From NCBI RefSeq assembly GCF_014133895.1, contig NC_050728.1, positions 1,054,001 to 1,118,000 of the forward strand: a DNA stretch of 64,000 nt, given 5' to 3'. The notes under the pieces are model-generated. The model worked only from the letters and a program-made list of their open reading frames with translations, did not search any database and was not told the DNA's origin. Made by a program: the position numbers and the translations under genes. Origin of the DNA: Torulaspora globosa (Eukaryota > Ascomycota > Saccharomycetes > Saccharomycetales > Saccharomycetaceae). Shown in pieces: positions 47,031 to 60,143 of this stretch. Numbering within the stretch: position 1 is the first letter of the stretch; every line of letters starts with the position of its first letter.

Positions 47031-48173
47031 CTACCTCTTGAGCCTCAGCGACTCTCTCTTTTTCCTTAAAGTTTCGGAGACGATCGAGTTTTCCAGAGAG
47101 GGATGGTTACACGTTGCTGCCATGGCGGTCGTCGCGGGGCTGTTGGAGAGAGCTGTGTTGCTTCGCTGTCTCGATAGGAAAGCGCCGTGGTTGGTATTTA
47201 CAGATGGAGCCGCGCCGTTGAAGCCCGGCGCCAGGCAGCATTCGGAGGACGCCGGCGTCAGCGCGAATAGTCCGTTGCTGTTAGATCGCGTTCTCGCCAG
47301 CAGTATCTGCGAAGAGTTACTCCTGCTTCTCATCAGTCCAGTCCTGCCGGCGTTCGCGCTCAAGACGTTGCCAAAGTAGTCCTGCGCCGTTGGTTTTCCC
47401 GCGCAATCCGGCGTCGAAGGTTTCGAGTTCTGGAAAGAACTGTTATACATCAACTCGACAAACTGCGGAGGCGGCGGCGCCAACGACAGGTTGGAGTTGT
47501 TGCGCGAGTAGAACCCTTCCATTCTTACCTCTTCCAACAACCGATGTCTCACCAACGTCAGCAGCCAGCTGTTTCTCTCGTATCCGATCTCTACCCCCTG
47601 CGTCCTACACTGCTCGATGGCGATCTTCGCCGCCTTATTCAGTATCGCCGACGGCGGGTTTGTCTTGTCGAAGGGAGTCACCGTCGGATCTGAACTCAAA
47701 TCCTGGTACACCTGCAGAAGCAAGCTGAGAAACTGGGGAGTGAAGCTGCCGGCACCCCCCGCCGCTGCCGTCGCAAACGCTTGGTGTCTAAGTCCTCCGT
47801 GGAAGTCCGACACCGAGCTCGCCAGCGAGCTCACGCTCCTCTGACGGCCTTGCATCTGCAGATATGGCGGAAACGACCCGCCCAACCCCTCGACGTCTTC
47901 CTGGCGGTTCAATGGCGTCGTAGAGACCGGCGTATGCACCCCGGGGTCCACATACATCATCTCTTCGCTCTCTTCAAACTCCTGCCCCTGTCCATACAGC
48001 CCTAACGACTCTCCATGTCGATTTCCAGCCGTCACAGGGACCGGCTGCGACAGCTGGAATGAATCTGCCTCCATACTATCATCCACCATTGTAACATCCT
48101 CGCTACTACCAACCTCAGGGCTCGTCCTGTGCTTCGAGTGGTAAAACTTCCTATGGAACCTGTCCAAAAGCAT
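47031..48173 (-). CDS. CIP1: Cip1-like cyclin-dependent kinase inhibitor (YPL014W homologue)
   Basis: A protein of 380 residues (381 in S. cerevisiae). Cip1 inhibits Cdk1-Cln complexes and delays G1/S under stress. The N-terminus is basic (LLDRFHRKFYHSKHR), and a long Ser-rich disordered part holds many SP/TP and RxxS sites (TPVSTTPLNR, RQRSVSSLASS, RSRSNSSQILL). One ordered helical segment covers about 140-215 (FTPQFLSLLLQVYQDLSSDPTV, AAKIAIEQCRTQGVEIGYERN, LVRHRLLEEVRMEGFYS). The identification uses that segment, size and the neighbour MRPS16. The gene is GC-rich for this window. Confidence 0.85.
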   Translation of the reverse strand: MLLDRFHRKFYHSKHRTSPEVGSSEDVTMVDDSMEADSFQLSQPVPVTAGNRHGESLGLYGQGQEFEESEEMMYVDPGVHTPVSTTPLNRQEDVEGLGGSFPPYLQMQGRQRSVSSLASSVSDFHGGLRHQAFATAAAGGAGSFTPQFLSLLLQVYQDLSSDPTVTPFDKTNPPSAILNKAAKIAIEQCRTQGVEIGYERNSWLLTLVRHRLLEEVRMEGFYSRNNSNLSLAPPPPQFVELMYNSSFQNSKPSTPDCAGKPTAQDYFGNVLSANAGRTGLMRSRSNSSQILLARTRSNSNGLFALTPASSECCLAPGFNGAAPSVNTNHGAFLSRQRSNTALSNSPATTAMAATCNHPSLENSIVSETLRKKRESLRLKR

Positions 48174-48736
48174 CTCGTGTATTCAACTCTTACCAAAACC
48201 AGTGCCTTCCCGCTACTCAATACCGTGCAATTATAAGTAATGGTCCAGTAACGTGTAAGGAGCAACCTTACGCGTCTATGCTGCGTTGTCTTCCGTAAAA
48301 CTCCTAAACGAGTAATCAATTTTTTACCAGAGGTTTAAAAGGTGGCATTCTCGAAATGCAACCCAACTCGCAGACGCCGATTACGCATCAGCAGCCGGCA
48401 GGTCGAACTTGGCCGGAGATCGGCGTTTGACAGACCCGCGTTAGTTACCTGTGGTTTTCGTATAGACCGGGGGAGGTGCACTAGACGTACGCGTTTCGGT
48501 TAAGCACAGTGAGTGCTTTTGGAAAGGTTGTAAGACGTTTCAAACCCGCTCATAGGAGCCAGGGCCACAGGGAACAGGTTGGGAGCTCAACGGGGCCCTG
48601 TGGTTGATCGTGGAAGAGCAAGGGCATTAGGCAGAGTGTCACGTGACTTACGACTGTTGGTTGGCAGATCTTAAGGCTATTGAGTCGACGAGGTTATGGT
48701 GAAGGCTGGGACACTGGCAGACGTTGGAGCAGCTCA
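48174..48736. promoter_or_regulatory. CIP1-CHL1 divergent promoter with MluI box and CACGTG
   Basis: A 563-bp gap. The MCB box ACGCGT at 48489-48494 fits G1/S control and is plausible for both CHL1 and CIP1. TCACGTGA at 48639-48646 is an E-box of Cbf1 type, 90 bp before CHL1. There is no AT-rich tract or CDEIII beside it, so it is not a centromere. This gap is also one end of the block inversion relative to S. cerevisiae. Confidence 0.5.
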
Positions 48737-51238
48737 ATGGGTGCTCAGGAAGGTTGCGAGAAGTTTGGTCATCCTTACGAGCCGTATGAGATACAGCTGC
48801 AGTTGATGCGGTGCATCTACGATGCGCTTTCTAGTGGTAGAAAAGTCGCCGTGGTGGAGAGTCCCACTGGTACTGGTAAGACTTTGTCGCTGATCTGCTC
48901 TGTTGTCAGCTGGCTGCGGAGAAACAAGCCGGATCTTTTGGCTGGGGCGTTTGGCGAGGACGCGGAAGAGGAGGACGATGACGAGCCTGACTGGGTCAAC
49001 GAGACGTACAAGCGATCTGTGCTGGGTTCCAGATTGCAAGCGATGAGAGAATATGAGCAGCATCTGGAGAGGCTGAGTAGAGATCTGAGGATGCTGGTGC
49101 CGGAAGTGCGGGAAACAGCCGGGAACACGTATAAGAGAAGGAAGACTCCGTCTCGCGTGGAGGTCTCTGTCGCAGAGAGTGATTTCTTGGCTCAGCCTTA
49201 CGAATCGGACTCGGAGAACGCTAACAATGACGGCGGGGTGATCCATGCGGGTGACAAGCAGAAGTTGGAGCGAGAGGTTAAAGAGATGCTGGCTAAACTG
49301 GAATCGTCGCGATCGGACGAAAAATCGAGCCTGAAGAATGATAACTTTAATCCCGTCAAGATTTTCTACGCCTCGAGGACTCATTCTCAACTGAATCAGT
49401 TTGCATCTCAATTGCGCTTGCCTAAGTTCGAGTCATCGTTTGTCGAACAACAGGTGCCGGTGGAAAGGCTCAAATATGTGCCGCTGGCTTCGAGAAAACA
49501 GCTTTGCATTAATGAAGACGTCAAGAAGTGGGGAAGTGTTGAAGCCATCAATGACGCGTGCGCTGAACTTCTTAAGAGCCCGAAAGGCTGCCAGTTTTAT
49601 CAGCCCTCGTCTGCTTTCTATAAGGAGCATCTCTCGCGCTCTTTCAGAGATAACACTTTTGCACAGATACAGGACATCGAAGATTTATGTGCCCTTGGTA
49701 AAGCGCTACACGTCTGTCCCTACTATGCAACCCGCGATTCCCTGACTGGTGCAGAAGTGGTCACATTGCCGTACCAATATTTGCTCTCAGAATCGACTAG
49801 AATGCAACTTGGAATTGATCTGAAGGACTCGATAGTTATCATAGATGAAGCGCATAATTTAGTTGAAACTATAAATGCGATTCATTCAGCTGAAATATCC
49901 CTTGCTGATCTGACGTTGTGTAACGAAGGCGTGAAAAGATATCTTGAGAGGTTCAGATCAAGATTGAATCCTGGAAATAGAGTGAACCTGATGAAATTAA
50001 TGGAGCTCATGAGAACTTGGATAGCCTTTATTAGAAATAACTACAAGAAGCCTGGTCAGGAGATATCATTCGTCGATTTTTTTGCATCGACTAACATCGA
50101 CACGTTAAACATCCATAAAATAAATCGTTACATTACTAAATCGAAGGTTGCATACAAAATCGACACATACACTAAATCTTTATCGGAGGAGTCATGTAAT
50201 TCGGATTCTTCGTCAAAGGCTCCGGTTAAGGCATCATCAAATCCTCTGCTCTTCAAGGTTGCTAATTTTCTGCAGTGTCTGACCAATCCAGCCAAAGAAG
50301 GTCGGTTTTTCTTCGAGAAAGGTCAGGTTATCAAGTACATGCTTTTAGAGCCAGCAGAGTCTTTCCAGAGCATAGTTAATGATGCGCGGTGTGTGATCCT
50401 GGCAGGTGGTACCATGCAGCCAGTGTCAGATTTGCTGAATAACCTCTTCATGGAAATCCCCAAGGAGGAAATCTCACTATTTTCCTGTAATCATGTTATT
50501 CCAGATGAGAATCTTAGGGCCTACATTCCTCAAGAGAGTCAGTTTGAATTCACTTTTGAAAAGAGGCAGTCTCTTTCCCTCATCAAGGGTGGGCTATTTC
50601 AATTTTACCTAGCCCTTGCCAAGAACGTTCCCACCTCTGGTGGCATTGTGGGGTTTTTCCCTAGCTACCAGTATCTTGAATATGTCTATAACATTTGGAA
50701 ACGCGAAGGACTATTCACAAAGCTGGATAATGTGAGAAAGATCTTTTACGAAAGCAAAGTTAATGAAGATCCTTTACCTGCCTATACTGAGGCTGTTTCA
50801 AAAGGCAAAGGAGCTTTATTGCTTGCCGTAGTTGGAGGCAAACTCTCGGAGGGTATCAACTTTCAAGACGATCTATGCCGAGCGGTAGTTATGACCGGTT
50901 TGCCATTTCCAAATGTTTTCAGCGGTGAGTTACTGATAAAGACTAGACATCTGGAAAATAAGATTATATCGAGCGGTGGTACCACAAAAGATGCCAAACA
51001 GGCCACCAGGGACTTTTACGAAACGATTTGCATGAAGGCTGTTAATCAATCTATTGGTCGAGCAATAAGGCACGCAAACGATTACTCTCTCATATTCCTT
51101 CTTGACAAACGTTACGCTAATCCAGAGATCAGTAAAAAGTTGTCCCAATGGGTGAGCAGGCGTCTTCAATCTCAATCAACTGTCACCGAAATCATGAAAG
51201 ATACAAGCAGTTTCTTTTCGTTACATAATCATCGATAA
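48737..51238 (+). CDS. CHL1: Chl1 Fe-S DNA helicase (DDX11/FANCJ family)
   Basis: A protein of 833 residues from the first in-frame ATG (MGAQEGCEKFGHPYEPYEIQ), which aligns with the start of yeast Chl1 (861); the frame opens 19 codons earlier without an ATG. Walker A is ESPTGTGKT with Lys48, the same number as the catalytic Lys48 known in yeast. Four Fe-S cysteines fall around 250-345 (QLCINED, INDACAEL, GCQFYQ, HVCPYYA). Motif II is DEAH (VIIDEAHNL), and motif VI is QSIGRAIRH. Chl1 works with Ctf4 and Eco1 in sister-chromatid cohesion at the fork. It is convergent with TFC8. Confidence 0.97.
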   Translation: MGAQEGCEKFGHPYEPYEIQLQLMRCIYDALSSGRKVAVVESPTGTGKTLSLICSVVSWLRRNKPDLLAGAFGEDAEEEDDDEPDWVNETYKRSVLGSRLQAMREYEQHLERLSRDLRMLVPEVRETAGNTYKRRKTPSRVEVSVAESDFLAQPYESDSENANNDGGVIHAGDKQKLEREVKEMLAKLESSRSDEKSSLKNDNFNPVKIFYASRTHSQLNQFASQLRLPKFESSFVEQQVPVERLKYVPLASRKQLCINEDVKKWGSVEAINDACAELLKSPKGCQFYQPSSAFYKEHLSRSFRDNTFAQIQDIEDLCALGKALHVCPYYATRDSLTGAEVVTLPYQYLLSESTRMQLGIDLKDSIVIIDEAHNLVETINAIHSAEISLADLTLCNEGVKRYLERFRSRLNPGNRVNLMKLMELMRTWIAFIRNNYKKPGQEISFVDFFASTNIDTLNIHKINRYITKSKVAYKIDTYTKSLSEESCNSDSSSKAPVKASSNPLLFKVANFLQCLTNPAKEGRFFFEKGQVIKYMLLEPAESFQSIVNDARCVILAGGTMQPVSDLLNNLFMEIPKEEISLFSCNHVIPDENLRAYIPQESQFEFTFEKRQSLSLIKGGLFQFYLALAKNVPTSGGIVGFFPSYQYLEYVYNIWKREGLFTKLDNVRKIFYESKVNEDPLPAYTEAVSKGKGALLLAVVGGKLSEGINFQDDLCRAVVMTGLPFPNVFSGELLIKTRHLENKIISSGGTTKDAKQATRDFYETICMKAVNQSIGRAIRHANDYSLIFLLDKRYANPEISKKLSQWVSRRLQSQSTVTEIMKDTSSFFSLHNHR

Positions 51239-51289
51239 AATAGTACCTTTGCACGCGTCGATGTCCAGATATTTATAAAGTGCATCATA

Positions 51290-53029
51290 TTAAGCAGCAG
51301 CCATGGCAGTTCCGGTGTATACACTCTCCTCATTCAGTTCCTCAAGTAACGTTCTAGTGAACCAGCCGTAATCATTTAGGTTGTCCTTTTTGATATCAAT
51401 GATGCGTTGGTTGCTAATAGGACACACTTTAACCTGGGTGGTTAAGATTGGCAGTAAGCTGACGAAGCACCTTCTCCAGGTGTGTTGTTGTTCAGAACAA
51501 ATATAATCTGGAGTATCGCTTGTTCGAAAGTCGAACGATTCGGTGATGAATTCGCCCCTCAGCTCAACAATATCGGAGGTTACTGGACTATCACGTCTTA
51601 GAATCGATGCTAAAGATTGAATTGACGCTTTGTCAATTGGATTCGTAATTTCCGAACTTTTAGCGACAGCATAATCGAAAATAGCTCTCCTGAAAGGCAC
51701 GATCGATGGGTGCTCGTCAATAAAGTTGAAAAATCGCCAGCTGTTCATCTTTTCATTGTTCAGAAGAGATCTAATATAAGCCCTCAGGGACATATTCACA
51801 TCGCAGGTCGGTGTTGGGATGTCCTCTTTACTGGCAGAAGAAGGCAACGTACATTGGTAGATCTGGTAACATTGATACCAGGCCAATCCCGTGGCATACT
51901 TCGAAATGGTCCAGGAGTGGCACAAGGGAACAAATGTTATGTAGAACATATGCTCTGATGCGATCTTGTATTTCATGGTCGCTCGTTCCATGCTGTAGCA
52001 TATAGCAAGAGAATAGCCATCCGACGAAAGCGCGAGACCGTGGATCAGCACGCTTGCCTCATAGTTGCTAAATTCGTTGTTTATTATACTCCATTTTTTG
52101 AATTTCCGCTCCAAATGTGGTGCCACAATCTCATCTGGTGCTAAAGTCAATTCGCCTTTCAGTTGTACTTTGCAACTGGTTTTGTTTGAAATCACAATAA
52201 CAGTCTCTGTTCCTTTCACGGGAACTATTTTGAATCCATCGCTTGCTGTCAGAGCTAAGCTCGAGGTTTCTTCTGCTTCTAAGTCGACTCTGTAAAGATG
52301 GCACGAGTCTGTATAGACAAGGAATTTATCCAAAAGACAGCTATCTATCAGCCTCAATCTCGAAGGAGCCCTCAGTCGCGTCAGTTTCCCGCCTTTACTA
52401 AAGTCAACCATGTAAATTGAGTTATTATCAAGCATAATAATGATCTTGTCGTCTTTCCAATCAATTCCGACTATCCAATTTGTAGCCACGTCGTGGCCTA
52501 GTTCAATCAATTTATTCGCAGTAAAGTGCGGAGACCCGTCAGCGTGATCCTCCAATGAATATATTACAACTTCACCTCTTTCATTCCCCACTGCTAAGGA
52601 GGACCCATCCGGGCTCCATTCAACACAATGGTATGCCCTTCGCTCCAGCTCTTTATCCGGCTCGTCTAAATTGCATATCAGCCTCTGATCCTTGAAAATG
52701 TGGACATTGAGATTGCTGGTCAGCACAGCTAAGAACGAGGCAGTCGGGCAGGGTTTGCAAAGTTTAGTATACGATACTGGTTGAGAGTTTAGCAGCGCAT
52801 TTCGACCAGCCCCCTCGAATTCAAATTTGTTCTCGAGTTCTAACGGATAATCCTTGATATGAAACAGCTGCTTGCTATTGTTAGATACCTCCTTTCGATA
52901 TATTGGCTGTCCAATGCAAATATCCGGATACGCAGTTATATACAACGTACCATCTCTCGCCCAAACTATGTTTCTCTCAGAGTCCTGGAGCTCCTTCCGT
53001 GTGATCACCAGATCCTTCAAAAGTTTCAT
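51290..53029 (-). CDS. TFC8: TFIIIC subunit tau60 (Tfc8)
   Basis: A protein of 579 residues (588 in S. cerevisiae). Tfc8 belongs to the B-box-binding tauB half of TFIIIC and contacts TBP during TFIIIB recruitment for RNA polymerase III. The N-terminal ~370 residues form a WD40-like propeller (VEWSPDGSSLAVGNERGEVV, GIDWKDDKIIIML, HGLALSSDGYSLAI). The C-terminal part is a mixed fold. It is divergent from NCR1, matching the S. cerevisiae order. Confidence 0.94.
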   Translation of the reverse strand: MKLLKDLVITRKELQDSERNIVWARDGTLYITAYPDICIGQPIYRKEVSNNSKQLFHIKDYPLELENKFEFEGAGRNALLNSQPVSYTKLCKPCPTASFLAVLTSNLNVHIFKDQRLICNLDEPDKELERRAYHCVEWSPDGSSLAVGNERGEVVIYSLEDHADGSPHFTANKLIELGHDVATNWIVGIDWKDDKIIIMLDNNSIYMVDFSKGGKLTRLRAPSRLRLIDSCLLDKFLVYTDSCHLYRVDLEAEETSSLALTASDGFKIVPVKGTETVIVISNKTSCKVQLKGELTLAPDEIVAPHLERKFKKWSIINNEFSNYEASVLIHGLALSSDGYSLAICYSMERATMKYKIASEHMFYITFVPLCHSWTISKYATGLAWYQCYQIYQCTLPSSASKEDIPTPTCDVNMSLRAYIRSLLNNEKMNSWRFFNFIDEHPSIVPFRRAIFDYAVAKSSEITNPIDKASIQSLASILRRDSPVTSDIVELRGEFITESFDFRTSDTPDYICSEQQHTWRRCFVSLLPILTTQVKVCPISNQRIIDIKKDNLNDYGWFTRTLLEELNEESVYTGTAMAAA

Positions 53030-53194
53030 CTAGTAATCCGTGAAGCAACCTATCGACTACCGCTGATTGCTTTGTAGTTGTCGTGCGGTAACAACAATAG
53101 GTCGCGTTTTAGCAATAATCGCCAACCGATTATATAAAGGTAACGTACAAGGAAGGCCCCGAATTGACTGCCCTAACACTAGCAATTGAGCTAG

Positions 53195-56731
<3,537 letters not shown>

Positions 56732-56921
56732 TAAGCTTCATATACAATTCGTAGTCAAGTAATCGCCTGTCGTGTCTTCCAACTTTTTTGAGCCTTCGCT
56801 AAGGCATCGCGCTTTAGCTGAAAAATCGTGAACGTTGGAAACTTGCTTAGTTAGGTCGAAGTCAAGAATATACAAGTTGAAAAAGGAGGAGTTTTACCCA
56901 ATTGAACGTTGGGAATAGCAT

Positions 56922-58766
56922 ATGAATGTGCTGATCACGTTAGGTCAGATATTGTCAAAAAATGGTGTTGCATCTCCGTCTGTGAAGCATGAGAAGTACT
57001 TGCTTAGCATGTTTGAAAAAGCCAGGCCAGTTCCCAACAAGATCAAAATCAATAAGGTCAAGCAAACCCAGAAAACTCCTGAGAGGATGCGAAAAGTTGT
57101 TACTTTGAAAGCAAATAGGCATTTGGTCGGGCAAGGATCAAACTTCCAGAAAAAAGTTGTCAAAGACTACCTGTCGCCATTGCGAGTTCACGACTTTTCA
57201 CGACATGAGATCAAAAATGACTATGACACTCAAAAAGCTACGCGAATGAGCCACATTGCTAGGCGCCGGAAGCAGTCTGCAAATTATAGAGAGATTCTGT
57301 TCAGCGATTCAAGGCGATTTGTTGGAGAGCTCTTGGCTGCACTAGTCGCATGTAGTTCAAAAACGATTGAAGCGACCTCAGACCATGTAGTTCGTCATTT
57401 CCCCACATGGACCATGGAGGAGGTACCGAAAATACCTAAATTCAGTGCTAATCCCAATTTATTTGAAGACTACATTGGATTTCTCTCACACACCAAGTTC
57501 CTTTATCGAAATTCATCCTCAACTAATGGTATTGTACCAATGATTTTACGAAATTTAATGCATCCAGGTAATTTGAAAACACTACACTTGAGAACAACTA
57601 GGACTTATAATGATATGATATATTACTTTTGTGAAAAGTTTGACTTTGCCTCTTGTCGGGAGATCTTTGCGCAGATGAAGATAGAGGGCGCTCAGCGGAA
57701 CACTATAACCTACAATTTGATGCTGCTTAGCGTTTTGAAGAATTCGCATATTCGAAAAGTGAAGCCAGTGGACAACGAAGTGATTTACTATCTTAAAAGC
57801 ATGCGGAAGAACAAAGTACAAGCAGATGCGGTAACATGGACGACATGCTATAATTTTTTGAAGGAGGATGTTTCAAGAGCGATTTTCATTGAGCAAATGC
57901 AACTACGTGGTGTTCCTATAACGGCTGCATTTGTGTACACTGTCTTACGAAATGGGACATACAGCTCGGAAGAATGCCTTCGCTTTTTGTCGAATAACAA
58001 GGTACCGCTGAGCTTTAAGCTTTTTAAGCTCTGTCTTGATAGGCTTTTGGAAGAAGATAGGGCTAACGTTGCATGGCTCTTCCTGGAGCACACTATGATG
58101 AAGCGAGAGATGGACTTCAGAATTGACTCTGATATTTTGAATTCTTTCTTGCGTTACTTTGCTAAGAAAGGAAGGTTTGATATGGCGATTATTACTTTCA
58201 ATACATGTACACGGGATTTCAATATCAAGCCAGATGACCATACTTTTGAGATGCTTTTCAAGGCTTTGGTAACAAACGGATATACAAAGAATTTCTCTCT
58301 GGTTTTAAAGTACTTGAAAAATGTCAGAGGGTCCTTTGGTTTGGGAAATCGAAACAATTATTGGCTCATTAAAGCCACCGGAATATCTAAATTTAACGTT
58401 CCTAAGCTGAATGCGTTCTCAGATGAAGATCTCGAAAAACTGACTAGTCAATTGGACAATCTAAAATGGAGCTCTACATCCAGTGGCTTTACTGTCAAGA
58501 CATGGAAAGAGAACGGGCCATCATTCAAGAGGGCTCTGCGAGATATTGGTTGTGTCCCACCGATGGTTCGGGCAAGCAAAAAGCCACATACGGTAAACAC
58601 AACCGCGATGCAAAAGAAATCTAGATACCGCCGAAGGATACGAAATATAGCTGTGCAGAGCGCCATGTGCAAACGGATTCCGCTTGCTAAGGACTGGTAC
58701 GGGACTTTGAAGCAACAGCTAAAGGAAAGGAATATTCTAGCTGACGAGCTCATTAGATATAGGTAA
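56922..58766 (+). CDS. AEP3: Mitochondrial PPR protein Aep3
   Basis: A protein of 614 residues (606 in S. cerevisiae). Aep3 stabilises the mitochondrial ATP6/8 mRNA and takes part in translation initiation with unformylated Met-tRNA. It has a basic N-terminus rich in Lys/Arg without acidic clusters, fitting matrix targeting. Helical PPR-like repeats run over about 200-480 (TYNDMIYYFCEKFDFASCREIF; TYNLMLLSVLKN; DSDILNSFLRYFAKKGRFDMA). The Arg/Lys-rich C-terminus is likely RNA-binding. Sequence divergence is high, as usual for this family; the NCR1-AEP3-LSP1 order supports the call. Confidence 0.9.
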   Translation: MNVLITLGQILSKNGVASPSVKHEKYLLSMFEKARPVPNKIKINKVKQTQKTPERMRKVVTLKANRHLVGQGSNFQKKVVKDYLSPLRVHDFSRHEIKNDYDTQKATRMSHIARRRKQSANYREILFSDSRRFVGELLAALVACSSKTIEATSDHVVRHFPTWTMEEVPKIPKFSANPNLFEDYIGFLSHTKFLYRNSSSTNGIVPMILRNLMHPGNLKTLHLRTTRTYNDMIYYFCEKFDFASCREIFAQMKIEGAQRNTITYNLMLLSVLKNSHIRKVKPVDNEVIYYLKSMRKNKVQADAVTWTTCYNFLKEDVSRAIFIEQMQLRGVPITAAFVYTVLRNGTYSSEECLRFLSNNKVPLSFKLFKLCLDRLLEEDRANVAWLFLEHTMMKREMDFRIDSDILNSFLRYFAKKGRFDMAIITFNTCTRDFNIKPDDHTFEMLFKALVTNGYTKNFSLVLKYLKNVRGSFGLGNRNNYWLIKATGISKFNVPKLNAFSDEDLEKLTSQLDNLKWSSTSSGFTVKTWKENGPSFKRALRDIGCVPPMVRASKKPHTVNTTAMQKKSRYRRRIRNIAVQSAMCKRIPLAKDWYGTLKQQLKERNILADELIRYR

Positions 58767-58901
58767 GATAGACACATGTAGATAGCTAATGGGAAAGGAA
58801 GGATATTAAAGATGAAGTAAATAATACAAAATTAATGTTTGGGTAAAAACGACAAAAGAAAGTGTTCGGGTGCTTTTCAAGAAAGCTGGGGAAGAAAAGT
58901 T

Positions 58902-59867
58902 TTAAACAGCCGCTGAGTGTTCGCCATCTGGTCCAGCAACATCTTCGTGGTCACTGGCCAATTGATCACCGCCACCAATCTCTTCTTGCTCTTCTGCTTC
59001 CTCTTCCACTTCCTCTTCTTCATAGACGTCTTCAGCAGTCTGGTGGAAAGATAGAGTTGGTTTCACAGCCGCGATATCCAGGGTCCATGACTCCAATGCT
59101 GCTTCAGCGTCCATGATAATCTGCCTGGAAGCATCGTAACCATCGTAAGCTGGTCTTGTCTCACCGGGAGTCACTGGAGAATCGTCCAACAGTTCTAACA
59201 AGGCCTTACCATAACCTGCAATCAAAGCGAACTTCTCCGCCAATTCTCTGATTGAATCAAATTGATAGTTGAATGCTGCCTTCATCTTCTCTCTAGTGAT
59301 GTTTGAAAGCTGAGCTTCAGCAACCAAAGATTCAGCCTCGGCACGGACCAATTCCTGCTCCAGGACCGGAATTTTTGTGGACTGAGGATCCTTATACTTC
59401 AAATGCGCAATCTCTTCGGTGATCTTCTCCTTACGATCTCTGGAAGGCTGCACGGAAGCCTCGATGTTTCTAATAGACTTCAAAGTGACACGGTACTGAT
59501 CGTACTTGTCGATAAACTGATCTTGCAGCTCACCCAATTCATAGATCAAGACACCTAGTTTATCGGTGACATCGGATACGTCGTCATCGTTGTCAGCTCC
59601 CCACAAGGACAACTGTCTGGCGGCTGCACGACGCTCGTTGGCCACTACTTCCATCGATCTCAACACTCCCTTCTCAGTAGTAACCAATTGAGACAATTTC
59701 CTGGCCAATTCCGGACCAAAGTTACCAGCAGCATTCTTTCTGAACGAAGTAGCAATTGAAGCCTTACCGAAAAACTTCGACTTCGTAGTCGATGGTGGTG
59801 GAGGTGGTGAAGCCAATTGAGAGGCAGTTGGAGCTCTAGAGCTTCTCAAGGAATATGTTCTGTGCAT
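58902..59867 (-). CDS. LSP1: Eisosome BAR protein Lsp1/Pil1
   Basis: A protein of 321 residues (S. cerevisiae Lsp1 341, Pil1 339). It starts MHRTYSLRSSRAPTASQLAS, the amphipathic N-terminus that inserts in the plasma membrane, then the BAR helices (about 60-275), which polymerise into eisosomes under furrow-like membrane pockets. The C-terminus is acidic (EEEEVEEEAEEQEEIGGGD). Pkh-kinase sites lie in the N-terminal Ser/Thr region. Neighbours AEP3 and ULA1 point to LSP1, not PIL1. Strong codon bias suggests high expression. Confidence 0.94.
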   Translation of the reverse strand: MHRTYSLRSSRAPTASQLASPPPPPSTTKSKFFGKASIATSFRKNAAGNFGPELARKLSQLVTTEKGVLRSMEVVANERRAAARQLSLWGADNDDDVSDVTDKLGVLIYELGELQDQFIDKYDQYRVTLKSIRNIEASVQPSRDRKEKITEEIAHLKYKDPQSTKIPVLEQELVRAEAESLVAEAQLSNITREKMKAAFNYQFDSIRELAEKFALIAGYGKALLELLDDSPVTPGETRPAYDGYDASRQIIMDAEAALESWTLDIAAVKPTLSFHQTAEDVYEEEEVEEEAEEQEEIGGGDQLASDHEDVAGPDGEHSAAV

Positions 59868-60143
59868 CTTAAACCGATTATTATTCTTCTAGCCTTGCGA
59901 AAACTGCTCAATGCCAATAGGAATCTTTTCGAGACACCTGAAAAGCGGCTTGCTTTTATACTTTTTCTGCCAAAGGGCCTTGTGCCCCCTGTTTTTCCTC
60001 TTTGCCGCCTTTTGCTCTGCACAGAACATTTTTTTATCGGTAGGGCTGTTAACTACTTTCATCTAGAATCAGACAAAGCGACCAGGCGGGATAGAAAGCG
60101 GTCTCATTATGTAGTTGGCCGCTGGTTGAAGCTAGAGGGTGCC

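Noticed and set aside
48639..48646. TCACGTGA as a centromere CDEI element
   Set aside because: No ~80-bp AT-rich CDEII and no CDEIII-like CCGAA palindrome follow on either side; it is better read as a Cbf1-type promoter site.
48680..48736. CHL1 start 19 codons upstream
   Set aside because: No ATG there; the ATG at 48737 gives an N-terminus and Walker lysine number that match yeast Chl1.
59817..60143. Extended ULA1 start
   Set aside because: The extra 109 codons overlap LSP1 and its promoter and carry no E1-like sequence; the family start is at 60144.
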